A DNA stretch of 64,000 nucleotides from Cryptomeria japonica (lineage: Eukaryota > Streptophyta > Pinopsida > Cupressales > Cupressaceae), in the NCBI RefSeq assembly GCF_030272615.1, contig NC_081414.1, positions 663,157,938-663,221,937 on the forward strand, given 5' to 3'. Of the stretch, positions 1-13,080 are shown one piece after another. Below the pieces are notes generated by a model, which searched no databases, was not told the origin of the DNA, and saw only the letters and a list, made by a program, of their open reading frames with translations. The first letter of the stretch is position 1; each line of letters begins with the position of its first letter. The position numbers and the translations under genes were made by a program.

Positions 1-89
1 TTAGAAACCAATCCACTTTTGTGTGAATAAGATCCACTTTCAAACCTTTAGTTACAATGAGTAACATAAGTCACTTTTATAAAAAAAGA

Positions 90-402
90 CAAGTTCAAAC
101 TTGTAATATTGATAAAGAACCAAATCATGAGTTATATTGAGGAACTTCTCCATCTTCATCCACTTCATCTGAAGTTGTCATCATCTCACCATCTAACCAT
201 TTGAGATCACAACATGCCCATACATTAGTGCATTTCTCATCAAAATAAAGTAGTCATTTGTCCTCCAAAGACACACATTCCATCTGCATTAGCTAGATAT
301 CCTTCATGGTTAGCACCTACACTTCCTTGGAGTCATAGAGCCTAGCATCTCCAAACATAACATCTCTTCGATTCATTTTTTCAAAGAATTGCTTATGATT
401 TC
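90..402 (-). pseudogene. Unrecognised decayed reading frame next to PPR debris
   Basis: Read on the minus strand from about 402 downward, one frame runs roughly 100 codons with three early stops and no obvious frameshift. It begins with a PPR-like phrase (FEKMNRRDV) and then becomes rich in Asp and Glu (DGEMMTTSDEVDEDGE). I do not recognise the second part. The PPR-like start and the PPR debris just to the right suggest a broken tail of the same locus, but a separate gene fragment is equally possible. No function is assigned. Confidence 0.25.
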
Positions 403-489
403 ACTATTATATGTGTGTCAACCACCACATTCCCAAGTATAATATCTGATATTGATTTCACTTTGCTATGCTATGGCCAACATTGATGC

Positions 490-960
490 TTTGTTCATAA
501 ACCTTCATATTGTGCATATTTTGTAATCATTGCATCTCATCCCTCGAGATGACATCCCTTGGAGGAATTTATTCAAACAGTTAACATATGCTTGAATTTG
601 CTTCTACATTTCGCATTTAGTTCTATTAACTGTATTTGTCATTCCCAAGCTCTTCATTTGCTTGAAAGTTCATTAAGCCACTTTTCAACGAATCCATCAT
701 GCAAGCCTTGCAATTTTTGTACACCATGAAGTAACATATCATTGATGCATTTTTAAAAAAAACCATTCATGTCTTGTATGTGCTTCCACATTTTGTGTGC
801 ATGTCTATAATATCTAACAAAAGTCTCCCATCAATATGCTATGATGGATGTCCATATATTGATGTTGGTAATCTTATATAGTGCAACCAGCATCATTTTT
901 AGATTGTTTCATTTAGAATCGCTAGTAATCTCTGCAATAACATTGTCGGTGTTCAAAATG
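490..960 (-). pseudogene. PPR gene fragments, heavily decayed
   Basis: Minus-strand translation gives short PPR-like pieces in changing frames. Near 545-575 there is a degraded copy of the 'RDV-S-NAMI-GYAQ' repeat core, and near 775-830 a degraded 'LVDMYAKCGS' repeat end (read as DIIDMHTKCGS). Frameshifts and stops separate them. They lie in the same order and orientation as the clearer segment at 1159-1542, so I treat them as its continuation. In life PPR proteins bind organellar RNA and act in editing, splicing or stability. This copy is non-functional. Confidence 0.5.
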
Positions 961-1158
961 ATGGAAATAAGCCAGATGCAATTGCTAACTCTGCACTACA
1001 GTGGCCGATAAATAAAACTTTTTGAATATGGAAATACCTCGTTCTTTCACTCACAAGACAATTCCTCCAATTTTGCCTGTGCATATCGAACAACCATTAT
1101 ATTCCAATCGTTGAGATGACATTTATATGAGGCATCCAATCGAACAATTTGCATGTCA

Positions 1159-1542
1159 CTATATGCTTCCACATTTTACATACATATCTACCAAAGCAGT
1201 TGCAACTACAACATCTGACAAAATTCCTCTATTCTTTATGCTTTGATGAATGTCCATACCCTGATCTAAAGCTCCCATTTTGACACGGACTGAAAGGATG
1301 CTTGCAAAGGTTGTGCAATTCGGCCTTACACCTGGCAATTGCATTTTCTTGATAGTTTCTATAACGTTTTCAAGAAATTCATTTTGTGCATATCCTGCAA
1401 TCATTGCATTACATGAGATGACATCTCCTTTGCAGTATCTGTGAAATAGTTCACGTGCATTGTCTATGCTTCTGTGACATGCATTATCTATGCTTCCCAC
1501 AATCTGCATTACATGGCAATATGTGAAACACTTCATGTGCAT
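1159..1542 (-). pseudogene. PPR protein fragment (PLS-type repeats)
   Basis: This is the best preserved PPR stretch, 127 open codons. It carries about three consecutive helix-pair repeats: an 'ARELFHR..KGDVISCNAMIAGYAQN' unit, a long 'GVRPNCTTFASIL' unit and a short 'DVVVATALVDMYVKCGSI' unit. The pattern is that of plant PLS-class PPR proteins, which act on organellar transcripts. It is far below the usual 400-900 residues, has no transit peptide and no E/DYW tail, and is flanked by frameshifted PPR pieces on both sides. The AUG at the top of the open stretch is not a real gene start. I am confident in the family and in its being a fragment. Confidence 0.75.
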
Positions 1543-1649
1543 TGTCTATGCTTCTACGATCTGTATCATGCTATTCCATCAAACACTTCACGTGTATTGT
1601 CTATGCTTCCATGATCTATATTTCTTCAATCATAGCATGTCATAGGGCA

Positions 1650-2620
1650 TGACAGGCATCAATAATTGAATAGATTAGTTCTGAATAATTACAAAAATAG
1701 GTTTTAAGGACCCAAAACCTTTTTAAAAAAAGATCAAAAGAAAGATCATCAAAGATCAACTAGACCAGCATAAAGACAACTTACAAAAGACTGGCAAGAA
1801 AGCCAACAACCTGAACGAATGGCAAAAAACTAGGAACAACAAAGCAGAAAAAACTAGAAAGAAAGACCTAATCAGCTAGCAACACCTACAGAGACTTAAG
1901 AAGTTTAGCAACCTTGATGACCAGCAGGTCATAATTCACCGAAGCCACTTTGAGCTCTTCGATTTCCTTGTTTGGCTTTTTCTCCCTCTTCTTGCCTCTG
2001 GTCCTCGTGCGTGGTCCTTGCACACCTTCCACGCCCTCCATATCAAGTTCCTACTCTAGGGATCCCTTCTCATTATCCAACTTATTGATCAGGATTTTGA
2101 TGTTGTCAGACGAGGCCTTCAAAATGTTATAACTTTGTTCAATAATGCTTCTGAGATAGGTATCGATTTTGTTGAGTCCATTTTCAGCATCCACCATTCT
2201 CTGGTCCCTAACAGATTAGTTGGTGGGAGCCTGCTACTATAGTTCTAAGATAACTCACTATCTATACATATATTACCAAACAAACATCTCATTTGGAATC
2301 AATTCCATCTGTCTCACCCAAGGCAGGTCAGAACTCAGATCGACTTTGAACCCAACTCGCGAGGCACTTCTCTGATGCACCCCTTCGAAAGAACTTTTAA
2401 GACTAAGCCAAAGAGGGGTGAAACCATGTTGGTGTTAAACCCAACAATAGTAGGAAAGGCGTGGTGGTATGTAATAGTAGGAGACTCTATGGCCCAATCC
2501 ACTCTTAAGACTAGGAGAGGGGAAGAGCAGAGGCAGTTGAACCCGGGCCGATGTAATGCATGAAGGCGATCAATTCCTTCCAATTGTTATGGTTCGAGCT
2601 AAGTCAACTCCCCACATCGA
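1650..2620. other. Non-PPR block splitting the PPR pseudogene
   Basis: PPR-like sequence stops near 1650 and resumes near 2630 on the same strand. The roughly 970 bases between look like an insertion. Its left part is A-rich (1690-1880). Its middle gives a minus-strand frame with many Lys and Arg and several stops. Its right part (2335-2583) is open on both strands but matches nothing I know. I see no terminal repeat, target-site duplication or poly(A) tail, so the element class is unknown. Confidence 0.3.
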
Positions 2621-2629
2621 TTTGAGGCA

Positions 2630-3190
2630 TTCTTGGTAATTATTTCATTTCTTTCCTTGAGATGACATCTTGTTGAAGAATTATGTCAAACAATTCATGT
2701 TCATTGGCTATGCCTTCATATTTTGCAGAAGTTGCGAGGGTTCTTAAAGCTATTTTCAAACGCAAATTTTGGGTACATCCTACAATCATTGTATTCCATG
2801 AGATGAGATCTCAACGTGGCACCTTGTGAAACACTTCAATCATTTTGAATATCCTCCCCAAGCCATGGCTTTGGTGCAAGTGCATATGTTTTTTTCAAAT
2901 CTTTTATTTTGGGTAGGCAACCAAGTGAATTCGACTTTACACCTGATAATTGCATTCATCTGAAAGTATATGAAGCTCTTTCAACATGTCCCATTTTATG
3001 CATATCTGGACTAGTCACCCATCCCATGAGAGGAAATCTCTTCAAGCATTTTGTCAAACAAGTCTTATGATTCTGCATTTTGCATGCGCTATTAAGTTTG
3101 GAAAGTCATTTACACCAGATTGAATCTCTTTCAAAAACCTTGGCAAACAACTCATGTGCTTTTTCTATCACCATTGCACTTCATTCATTG
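2630..3190 (-). pseudogene. PPR gene fragments, upstream part
   Basis: Minus-strand translation again gives PPR cores: 'EVFHKVPR' followed after a stop by 'DLISWNTMIVGCTQN' near 2770-2850, 'AHELFAKVFERDS' near 3120-3165, and a 'QLSGVKSNS' repeat linker near 2930-2960. Stops and frame changes interrupt every unit. This is probably the 5' side of the gene whose best piece lies at 1159-1542, displaced by the block at 1650-2620. Confidence 0.55.
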
Positions 3191-3243
3191 CTCTTTGTAT
3201 AGGCTTATCCCTTGAGCATATTTTATTCATAAGGTTAGAAAAT

Positions 3244-3340
3244 AAGGTTAGAGATGCTCCATTTTGGAGCAATCCTAACCTTTTATTTTTGAGGTTATAA
3301 ATTTGGGTTAGTAATGCTCGAAAACAGAGCATTTCTAACC
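3244..3340. repeat. Two adjacent imperfect hairpins sharing one stem motif
   Basis: Bases 3244-3282 form AAGGTTAGAGATGCTCC, a 5-base loop, then its near reverse complement. Bases 3306-3340 form a second stem with GGTTAGTAATGCTC and its near reverse complement GAGCATTTCTAACC. Both use the same GGTTAG..ATGCTC element. This could be the remnant of a foldback or MITE element. No target duplication was found. Confidence 0.45.
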
Positions 3341-4800
3341 TTAATCTCTCAAAGGTTATGATTTTGACTTTTAGGAGCCATTGACCATGAAGTGGGAGAA
3401 AGGGGAAATGAAAATAATGGTATTTTAAAATTAATTTTCCCTTGAAATGATCATATTATTGAAACCAATTTAAAATATTAAATTGTTTTTGAAAAATAAT
3501 TTAAATATTTCCCATTAAAATTTAATACCCAAATTTAGGAAAAATGGTCATAACTTTTAAATGGTAAGGAGTTAGGCTCTGAAATTTGAAACACATGTTG
3601 ATGGTAGGGAAATGAGAAAATAACATCATTTATTCCTCATGATGATACCTAGGGTGAGGAATTTTAATTATTTGTGAGCGAGGGACATCAAAATTTGAAA
3701 GTTTAAAATATGGCAAACTGTGAACTGGGTTTAGACAAAAATTGGTCATATGGTATAAAATGATGCTTAGGACATGTTAATAAAATGATTTCCCTAAATT
3801 CTTTGTAATTTTCAAGACTCATCCATTTTTCACATTTTGACTAACAACAACCTTGGATCACATGCTCACTCATTACACATAGACACATATTTGGGCCTTC
3901 ATTCAACATGGGGACCAATTTGAAGCTCAAATTTTGGGTATGTCAAATATGGGGCAACGATGTTAATGTTTTATGTTTCAAGTTAGAAAAAATTGTATGT
4001 ACATGTATGTTAAATATGTTGATGTTTTATGTTTGATGTATATGTATATGTATATGTTAATATTTAATATTTTATGTTTGATTAGAAAAAATATAATTTT
4101 TTAGTTATTTTAAAGAGATTAAGTCATATTCATATATATATAAAGAATTAAAAATTAATGAAACATGTCTTTGTTTAGAGTTGTTCCACCTTGAATCCTC
4201 TAAGAAACTAATGACAAACTAGCTTTCAAATCAATATCCAAATTTAAAGTTGTCTAGATTTTTTATGCCCATCACCAAATTGCTCAAGCTCTAGATACCC
4301 TTAAGACTATATACATGTTTCATTCTAGAAGAAAAAAACTGAGGATTTTAGTATACTTTTAAAGAGATAAATATATATATTTAAGAGACTTAAACTTTTT
4401 AAATTAACTAGAACCTTCAATTATTTTGTAATCATCAAAACATGAAATATAGAGAACTTACCAATGAAAGAACTACCAATTAACCAAACACTTCTTTGTT
4501 AAAATATGAACTCTTTAAATTTGTATATTCTCATAATAGTATCCTTGATTTACCTAGAGACTTAAAGATCTCCTTAAACACTTATGTTTTGACCTTGATT
4601 GTTTTCCTAAAATTTATCAACTCACAGGTCTTCCCTTGGAATATTTACAAGTTCAAACAGTATTTCATAAGGCAATTTCAGAGTTGTTCCACCTCGAATC
4701 CTCTAGTAAACTAATGACAAACAACTACCTTTCAAATCAATAACCAAATTTGAAGTTCTAGTTTCAATGTCCACGATACCAAATTGCTCAAGGTCTAGAT
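3341..4800. other. AT-rich DNA with an imperfect direct duplication
   Basis: No gene is seen. About 135 bases at 4178-4312 recur at 4680-4816 in the same orientation with scattered changes. Both copies start around GAGTTGTTCCACCT and both contain CCAAATTGCTCAAG. The block between holds only a chance open frame (4496-4714). Confidence 0.45.
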
Positions 4801-4805
4801 GCCCT

Positions 4806-5084
4806 TAATACTAGAGCTCTTCCCCCCTCTCTCTCTCTCAAGATCTCTCTCTCTCTCTAGATCTCTCTTTCTCTCCCCTTAACATACTCTATCTCCCCTT
4901 AACACTTTCTCTCCCCCCTTAATAATCTCTCTCTTTCTCTCCCCTTGACACTTTATCTCCCCTTAACACTCTCTCTCTCTTTATCTCCCCTTAACACTCT
5001 CTCTTCCCTTAAGGCTCTCTATCTTTCTCTCCTCTTAAGACTCTCTCTTTTTTCCCTTAATACTCTCTCTTTCTCTCCTCTTAA

Positions 5085-5172
<88 letters not shown>

Positions 5173-5205
5173 GTCTCTATGTCCCCTTAAGACTCTCTCT
5201 CTCTC
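4806..5205. repeat. CT-rich microsatellite region
   Basis: About 400 bases of interrupted CT/CCTT repeats (units such as CTCCCCTTAACACTCTCT) lead into a pure (CT)n run at 5087-5167, 81 bases. Open frames here on either strand (Leu-Ser or Arg-Glu repeats) are artefacts of the dinucleotide. Confidence 0.95.
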
Positions 5206-5725
5206 TTTATGATTTAAAAATTTATGAAATTGATGAGCTTGCACATTTAATCCTCATGTGAATGTTTATACATGATTTCAATGCATGTTTAAGATTGATG
5301 TGCATGTACATTTATGTATATTGATGATGCATTCATGCTAGAAATATTGATGATGCATGCATGCTAGAAATATTATGTATTCAATTTTTTTGGATCTACT
5401 TTAAAGTTAGATAATATGATTTATTGATTGCAAGATAACGATCTTGTGAAAGATTTAATTTTCTATTTTATTTGAGATGGAGTTAGAAATTTTTAAGAGC
5501 TTACTATTATAAATTTAGAATTATTATTTAATTAAAAAATTTAGCATATTGTAATTTAAAATTTGGTGTAGATTAGAATTAGTTTGAATGTACATATCTA
5601 GTAATTATCTTTGAATTTTAGATTTTAATAAAGTGAGCTTGATCTAAGAACATCTATATTATCACTCATGTGTACCCTATCTATAGATATTATCATCACA
5701 CCATGGTAGATGAGGCAATTCCCCC
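5206..5725. other. AT-rich intergenic DNA
   Basis: No coding signal. It holds a short direct repeat of a GATGCAT..ATGCTAGAAATATT phrase near 5323-5372. Nothing else is supported. Confidence 0.4.
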
Positions 5726-7569
<1,844 letters not shown>

Positions 7570-7590
<21 letters not shown>

Positions 7591-7990
7591 ATTTTATATT
7601 ATACATACATTTGATGATCTCTCTAGACTTTATATATTTGACATGTGTTGTTTGATACATTATCATACATTTGATGTGATCTAGACTTTATATATACATT
7701 TAGCATGTTTGATGTTCTATATTATATGTTTGACATGTTGTTTGATGTTATACATGCACATACATCTAATGATCTACTTTATATATATGTTTGGTGGACA
7801 TATACATACATTTGATTGTGAGATTCATATTTGGTTCATATATATGTTGATTTGATGATCTTTATATTATATGTTTGACATGTTTGATGTTATGCATATA
7901 TCTATGTTTGATTATATATATATATATCACATGTTTGATTCAGTTCTATATACATACATTTGATGACACATTAAATGATGATTAAATATA
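7570..7990. repeat. Degenerate ATACATTTGATG repeats
   Basis: The phrases ACATTTGATG, TTTGACATG and ATCTAGACTTTATATA recur many times in varying order over about 420 bases, giving a minisatellite-like, AT-rich tract. Spacing is irregular, roughly 30-60 bases. No coding potential. Confidence 0.5.
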
Positions 7991-8560
7991 TTAAATATAA
8001 ATTTGATAATATTGCATAGTTCAATATAAACAATTTTCTTGCAGGTTTATCCCAGTTTCAATCGGCGAGCTTTTTCGCTTGGCAAGCTAACGTTTTCTTA
8101 ATACAACTAGATAGGGACATTAAAGGGATGAGTGACATGCAGAATTATCCAGTATGTCATACATGCTGAAGAGAGAATATTGAATACATGCCTGGCAATT
8201 ACAGGGTTAGCAACCTTTTTCCAAACACATAACATATGAACATCTTGGCTCAGTTTTTCTTTCCCATAGTTATCAAGTGTGGAAGTGTATCAAAAGGATA
8301 ATTGGGGAGCATATTATGTTTCCCCAATCAAGGAGAGTCATTTTACCCTCTCAGTTGGTGTCAATTTTCCTTTCTAATGCTCTTGGCCTTCTTCAATCCA
8401 TGCCTCTTCTGGAGATTATAGCTGCTAAAGTGGTTAGAGATGTTTTTGTTGGTGTAAATAATTATTCATCTTGGATATTATTACACCTTACTTAAGTTTA
8501 CTTAGGAAATGCATTTCATAGTAGTTTCAGTATACGACACTTGGGTGTTTGTGCCACATT
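7991..8560. other. Low-information region with one short open frame
   Basis: The only open stretch is 8277-8495 (plus strand, 72 codons). It is hydrophobic near its middle and resembles nothing I know. No start context or neighbour supports it as a gene. Confidence 0.25.
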
Positions 8561-8900
8561 GGGATAGTGTGTGTAGGAGAATTTCCACCTTTTATGGTGT
8601 TGATCTTTTTGTTACACTCCACATTCAGTGGGTGATCCACCTCATGTAAAACATTATATTGTTTCTCCTACCTACCCACACCTATTTCCTAGTTACCCTT
8701 GTTTCTTATTGAGCCACATGTCATGTTTGTGTGCTCACATATCCATATAGCCTTGCCTATATAAGCAGGCTCATATTCATTGTATGTAACGATTGATGAT
8801 CCAGTTGATCAGTATTTTCATCTTGATAGAATACAGTTTATTCCTATCAATATTTTGTCTCTCCATTGTATTTTTCATTGAGCCCTAGATCTTGGCAACA
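8560..8900 (+). promoter_or_regulatory. LTR-like promoter region with TATA box
   Basis: A TATA box (CTATATAAG, 8757-8765) is followed within 150 bases by pyrimidine-rich sequence and repeated 'CCTATCAATATTTTGTCTCTCC' style phrases typical of copia-type R/U5 regions. I could not find matching TG/CA ends or a target duplication, so a solo LTR is possible but not shown. Confidence 0.25.
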
Positions 8901-9057
8901 TCTCATAGTTTTCCTTTGAGACAATAAGCTTTTGCTTGCAGTGCAAAGGTATGACTTATAGGATGGAGCAGCTTATATAGGTGGTATCTTTTTGTAGCAA
9001 TTCCTCCTTAACATGCATGTTTTCCTTTCAATCTATGACAAAATCAAATACTCTTTA

Positions 9058-9384
9058 GAAATGCAAAATTATGCTCTTATTAAGAGAGTTTTAGATAGAC
9101 ATTATAAGGACAATGGGCATGAAATGATGCTTCAAATTAAATAGAAAGTGAACGCCCATCTTATTCTCCTTCACGCACCTTTCGGTGTTACAAGAGACTT
9201 GAATGCTCAATTGGATTCTCTGCATAATCTCATGCCAGACCTCAATGCTCCTCCTCAGCATGGCCTTATTTTGGATGGTGAAGAAATTGGTTCTACTTCA
9301 CTTCAACAGGTCACTGGGGGTATGATCTTACCTATTGATTTACATGATGACTTGGAAAGCTATCCAATGGTTATGGAAGAATAG
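9058..9384 (+). pseudogene. Unrecognised short reading frame
   Basis: Two open stretches in one frame, split by a single TAG near 9142, give about 108 codons ending at 9384. The second part is acidic and Leu-rich ('DLNAPPQHGLILDGEE'). I do not recognise the family. Its position just before a LINE-like 3' end (9600-9806) would allow a retroelement origin, which is inference only. Confidence 0.25.
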
Positions 9385-9599
9385 ATATCTGAAGGGCTTT
9401 GTTTTTAAAAAAAAAATTCTATGGTAGAAATTCGACATTGCCTTCTGTGGATTTTGGAATTTTTTGATTGGCCGGCTTTTGAAAGTTTTCGCAACTAATA
9501 TCTGTCGGCATCACTTGGGCTTACTTGGAATTCTATGATAATTACTGATTATGATCTTTGTAAAAGGGTCATTGGCCTTGTTTTGGGAATGACCCTTCA

Positions 9600-9806
9600 T
9601 TTTATCTAGCCTCAGTTTTTAGATATTAGGATTTAGGCTTTAGTCTTTAGTTTTTTTTTAGGTCTCTGTTTTGTCGAGTCAAGCTATAACTGGAGGTTTT
9701 CTCCCCTGGCTCTTTCCTGCCGATATGCTTGTCGAGCTAGGTTTTTTTGTAACATCTTTATTATTATATTAATATATTTAAGTGGTTTCCACTTTTGCCA
9801 AAAAAT
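9600..9806 (+). mobile_element. Possible LINE 3' end
   Basis: T-rich sequence with 'GTCGAGTCAAGC' and 'CTTGTCGAGC' phrases runs into an AT-rich stretch and ends 'CACTTTTGCCAAAAAA', which resembles the 3' ends of plant L1-type LINEs. No reverse transcriptase could be read upstream, so this would be a strongly 5'-truncated copy. Confidence 0.3.
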
Positions 9807-10033
9807 ATATATAAACAATTGATATCATGCATGCAAGAATTTTTAATCATCCCCTTTAGTCATGTCCTAGTAATTACATCCTAGATCTAGACTTGATAAA
9901 ATTAAATGAATTCTTATTCAATGATCAAAAAATTAAATTAAATTTCACAATGAAAATAAATCATAAAACTTCACTTTTAATAATAGTACATGCATAAGAA
10001 TTTAAATCATCTCCTTAAGCCATATCCTAGTAA
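9807..10033. repeat. AT-rich spacer with a 50-base direct repeat
   Basis: The phrase around CATGCA.GAATTT.AATCATC..CTTTA and CCTAGTAATTAC appears at about 9828-9880 and again at about 9987-10038 with a few changes. No gene is seen. Confidence 0.4.
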
Positions 10034-10560
10034 TTACTTTCTTAAAGCACGTTTGATGCAAGCTCTTGCACCATCATGCTCACCCTCTCCATGTCCACTC
10101 TCAAAGAAACTCCAAATATGTGGTATATTTAGGTTTAGATGATATCTATATAGTGCATAAAATGGCCTTGATGATTTTAATTGTGTTGCACATTCATCTG
10201 ACCAAACAAAATGTTTCCCAATTTCTATGCGCTTGTTTTCCAAATATCCAAAAAACTTCTTAAAGCAATGTTCCACAAAATGTGTGTCATGATCTTTATC
10301 ATCACTAATGTAAAAGTGATATTATTTCTTGATGACCCTGCATGCTTCAAATGTACTTTCAACACCATCCACATCCAATTGTGCATGTAAATAACACACC
10401 TAGACCATAAATAGTGATCTTCTTTGAAAAGTAGTATTTTGATTGAATTTGTTTTTGATGAGCAAAAGAGTAATTTTCTACAAAGTAGACAACTGATAAA
10501 ATTGTTCTAGGTGGGAAAGTGTCTCTCAGTGTTTTGAACTATTGTGCTTGCCACTTAGCA
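10034..10560 (-). pseudogene. Transposase-like fragment (HGKG-DGA motif)
   Basis: Minus-strand translation gives 'VVYFVENYSFAH' near 10500, then after a frame change 'YHFYISDDKDHDTHFVEHCF' near 10245-10310, and an 80-codon open stretch at 10034-10276. That stretch contains 'FVWSDECATQLKSSRPFY' and 'FFESGHGEGEHDGARA'. The order SD-x-C..QFK-like, then FF.SGHG.G.HDGA, then a basic helix, is a pattern I recall from widespread eukaryotic proteins of suspected transposase origin; the exact superfamily is not certain. Gly replaces the usual Lys in HGKG-type copies (here HGEG). At least one frameshift and one stop show decay. It abuts the left end of LTR1 of the array. Confidence 0.45.
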
Positions 10561-11879
10561 AAAAAATAATGGCATAAATAAGGTGGAATCTTTTGACAAG
10601 TGTTTTGACGCACTCACCAATAGGCAAGTAGAACATGAATTCACACACCACCTCTCCTGAAAAGTAACCAACCTCGAAAGGTTGATGGCTCCAAGATCTC
10701 TATAGTCGGGTCCCAAGGGTGTTGGGTAACTTGGTGGTTCACGTAGTTGTACCTGTTAAGGGGCCTGTTGATTCTAATATTTTTGGTTTATTTGATAAAG
10801 AAATGTCAAAAGATAGGTCTGGGTAACAAGAGATAAATAAAGTCAATACTAACAATTGAGAAAATTACGAAGTCGGTGCATCATAGGGAGGTATTATCAA
10901 TAACACTTCAAACAATAGTACATAACATTCCAGTAAATATGCAAAGTCAATCAACTTACATACAAATGGAATCAGATGCCAAGAGATCATAAAATTTGCT
11001 CTACTATTTTATCCTCATATACCATTGACATGCATGATATGATTCATAAAACAATAAAATTGTAAGGACAAGTTGTTGATTGTAATGAGAGAAGATACTA
11101 GACCACAAAGCACATCAACCATGAAGACATGTATTGCATATTAGGCAATCCATAATTTTCTTTGTATTAATGTTGAATAATGAGACAATGTCTCAATTGT
11201 AACAAAAAAAGGGACTAAATTATCTAACTGATTGGCCTTGAATCATCAATTCACGAACCCTCTAAATGGCCCAAACTTCATAATTTATAGAGTTTCATAT
11301 CTACACCCTAGGAATAAATCATGTCAAATCTTAGGCTACAAAATGGTGAGAGTCGCAGTCGGCATGCAAGTTGTTGCCTATGAACTCCACTTAACTGTTA
11401 CTAAATTGGTGCTTGTAGTTCATGTTCTCAATGGTGCATCAACTCCTAGACCTCTTAATCATGCAATGGTGGTGCGAAACTAGACAAGTGTAACAAAAAG
11501 TGCCAATTGGTGAACTACATTGATTTATGGTGGTCATATTGCTTCTGCATGCATTTGGTTACTAACTACCCATTTGCTTCTTGTTCTTCTTGTAGTTTTG
11601 GTAGTTTCTGATGAAGCAATCTATGGAAGTAGCATGTAGATCAATAATATACTCTATACAAAACTTAGAAGCCCTCAGTGTTTCCTTAGTGCTCTCCCGA
11701 CTATTAACCATCTTATCAATCTTTGATTCATCTTGAATATCAAGGTCTGACCCTGATAGTGGTACTTCATGGTTGGAGGATTTTTATCCAATTTAATATC
11801 TCCTCTAGTTTTCTTTCATGATGATGTGGAAGGTTCCATAATCCTACTTTATCCTACAACAAAAGATGTGTAATCAACT

Positions 11880-13080
11880 TCAACACATTGGCAAGAAATT
11901 ACAAGGGTTTCTGGAACCCTGAGGTTTTAGGGTTTTGGGGTCTCAAAAGAGCTTTTCGAGATCCTGAGGTTATGGGGTCTCAAAAGAGCATTTTGGAATC
12001 CTAGGATTCTGGGGTTTCAAAAGAGAATTTTGAGATCCCAGGGTTTCAAGATCCTGAAGGAGTTTAACTTGGAAGCATAAGGGGCTCTGAGATTTTGTAG
12101 TGTAAAAATATGGAACAAGGAATTTCTTCAAGATTTTGGGGTTTCGAGATACCGAGGTGAGGAAAGGAACTAAGACAACTAATTCCAAAACTCCAAGATT
12201 TTAGGGTTACAAGGGCAAGAAAACCTCAATAAGAGAAAATTTTAGAACTCTGGGGTTCCGAAATCCCGAAGTGGTCAAACTTCTTCATTAAAACAAGCTT
12301 TGGGATTCATAAATCCCGAATTAGGTGAACTAAGGCCAAACTCCTAAGGGGTTGAAAAAAAATCATCTTTTATTCAACAATATGAAATCTACTCTAACCT
12401 AAACTAGGAAAGTGGGAAAATGCAAAACAATGAAAAGCACAACAAAAAGACCCACCTGGAAAGGGATGGTTGAGCGAAAACTTGTGCATTGGAGGATGGT
12501 AAATTGTCGAGAGAGAGCTCTAGTTTTGCAATGAGTGAATGCACAAATGAGTTGAAACAACTCATTTTGTACTATTTATACGTCCTTCAAGCGATCGTAT
12601 GACTTCACTAAATGCACCCGACCTCAAGATCCCAAAGTTACACAAACACCATGCGGAGAATCTTGGAATTCTGGAGTTTCGAGGTCTCGAGGCTCTGAGA
12701 AAAACAAACGAAGACCACCTCGGGACTCCAGAGTCTTAAGGTTCTAAGGTACAACATCAAACAAAGATAGAGAACCTGAGATTTCAGAACTCTGAGATCC
12801 TGAGACTGAAGGACAAGAATGATGAACAGACTTCAAGATCCCAAAGTTTTAGGGTTCTGAAATCTGTTAACCAAGACAAAACATGAAGAACTCGAGATTT
12901 TGGAGTTTTGAGATCCCAAGCCTTCAAAATCAAAAGGCAACCAGAGAAACCAAGACTTTGAGATTCCGAGGTTTCAGATTTTCGAAGTGCCAAAGTGGAA
13001 AACAATGAAGACTTTAGGGATTTGGAATCTTGAAACTCTTTAGTTAAATAAAGTAAAAGAAACAAAAGGGAAAAAATGCA
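11880..13080. repeat. Palindromic phrase repeats inside LTR1
   Basis: Short units of the type GGGATTCTGAAATCCC, GGGGTTTCGAGATCC and CTTTGGGATTCCGAGG are strung together at about 20-40 base spacing. Many are self-complementary (for example TTTTGAGATCCCAGGG against GGGATTTGGA-like neighbours). The same kind of tract occurs at 34960-36170 in LTR2 and 60830-61990 in LTR3. Function unknown. Confidence 0.55.

Noticed and set aside
5035-5244. Arg-Glu and Leu-Ser repeat proteins on the two strands
   Set aside because: They are read-through of the CT dinucleotide tract; no start context or non-repeat domain.
12784-13065. Open frames in the palindromic phrase tract (also 36024-36321 and 61485-61824)
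   Set aside because: Ser/Leu-rich frames follow from repeated phrases and differ in phase between LTR copies.
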